From Trifolium pratense (lineage: Eukaryota; Streptophyta; Magnoliopsida; Fabales; Fabaceae), in contig NC_060065.1 in assembly GCF_020283565.1 (NCBI RefSeq), positions 48,720,409 to 48,784,408 on the forward strand: DNA of 64,000 bases, written 5' to 3'. The notes beneath the pieces were generated by a model. That model saw nothing but the letters and a program-made list of their open reading frames with translations, was not told the origin of the DNA and did not search any database. The translations under genes and the position numbers were made by a program. This document shows positions 63,476 through 64,000 of the stretch, in pieces (the first letter of the stretch is position 1; every line of letters starts with the position of its first letter).

Positions 63476-63556
63476 CACCGTTATCAAGAATGAAACCCGG
63501 ATCAACTGCACGATAGGCAAGATTTGCAAGAATAATTACCACTATACTACAACGAC
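63476..63556 (-). tRNA. tRNA-Asp-like pseudogene or SINE head
   Basis: On the minus strand, GTCGTTGTAGTATAGTGGTA equals the first 20 bases I recall of plant tRNA-Asp. Further on, TTGATCCGGGTTTCATTC resembles the T-arm (GGTTCGATTCC) and AACGGTG the 3' acceptor side. The anticodon arm is not recognisable and the acceptor stem mismatches, so it is not a functional tRNA. Confidence 0.55.
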
Positions 63557-64000
63557 TCAATGTGAATGTAATTTTTAATTTAATAATTTCGGGTAGAAAA
63601 TATAGATACACACAAGTATAAACGTATAAACTATGGAGATAAATGCATTATTTGAATAAAAAATTTATATAAGGATTATTTATATTGACATCACCATAGT
63701 TGAGTTAAAAAAAATTAATTTATTTAATTATACCTACTTTAAGAATCATATAAATGATTGGAAACATCCCATTAAAAGTTGTTTGTAAAAAAAATCCTCG
63801 ACAAAGATTAATCCTCGATAAATTCGGTGAATATTTCTCATAAGTACTATTTTTTTACACAATTTCTTATAATTACTATTGTTGCCAAAGAAATGGGTGT
63901 GAAAATGATCGAGACTAAATTGTATTTTTGGTCCCTAACTTTCATAACAACACTTTTACCTTCTAACTTTAGGCCTTTTTGCAAAAAAGCCGATCAAGTC
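63557..64000. other. Window end, no gene seen
   Basis: AT-rich. The last 100 bases (TTTTTGGTCCCTAACTTTCA, AACTTTAGGCCTTTTTGCAA) resemble a dispersed plant repeat cut by the window edge. Confidence 0.4.

Overview
The window is plant nuclear DNA: AT-rich, spliced genes with GT-AG introns, and dense plant transposons. The gene set (an RBX1 RING protein, a SYP132-type syntaxin with two alternative last exons, LEA_2 proteins, a CPC-type R3 MYB) and the repeat types suggest a papilionoid legume, probably of the Medicago/clover/pea group. The genus is an inference from remembered families; no search was run.

Six host genes can be supported. RBX1 (3999-7482, +) has five exons and encodes the RING subunit of cullin ubiquitin ligases. 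A VUP-like small protein lies at 14750-15543 (+, three exons). Two LEA_2/NDR1-HIN1-like membrane proteins (24513-25070 and 30687-31241, both -) form a local duplicate pair. A Qa-SNARE syntaxin of the SYP13 group (45987-52203, +) has twelve shared exons and two interchangeable terminal exons 2.8 kb apart. A single-repeat R3 MYB of the CPC/TRY/ETC type (59159-60988, -) is split over three short exons. The genes do not form a pathway or operon.

Most of the rest is mobile DNA. The largest block is a complete 7.5-kb CACTA (En/Spm-type) transposon at 31879-39392. It has matching CACTACAAGAAAAC ends, a CTA target duplication, palindromic subterminal repeats, a TNP2-type transposase with two in-frame stops, and a degraded second ORF. 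It sits inside an older Mutator-like non-autonomous element (31761-39958) with its own 9-bp target duplication. Other elements are a Helitron 3' end with a helicase remnant (1516-2498), a TRIM retrotransposon with a GAGTC duplication (21114-21470), two LINE relics, several MULE, hAT and Harbinger-like MITEs (some nested), a MITE family whose ends are themselves palindromes, and several SINE-like tRNA-derived families.

The items most worth a second look are the duplicated terminal exon of the syntaxin, which replaces the C-terminal SNARE layers and the membrane anchor; the small R3 MYB; a retroposed tRNA-Asp-like 5' fragment with 16-bp target duplications (26162-26228); and the nested MULE/CACTA structure.
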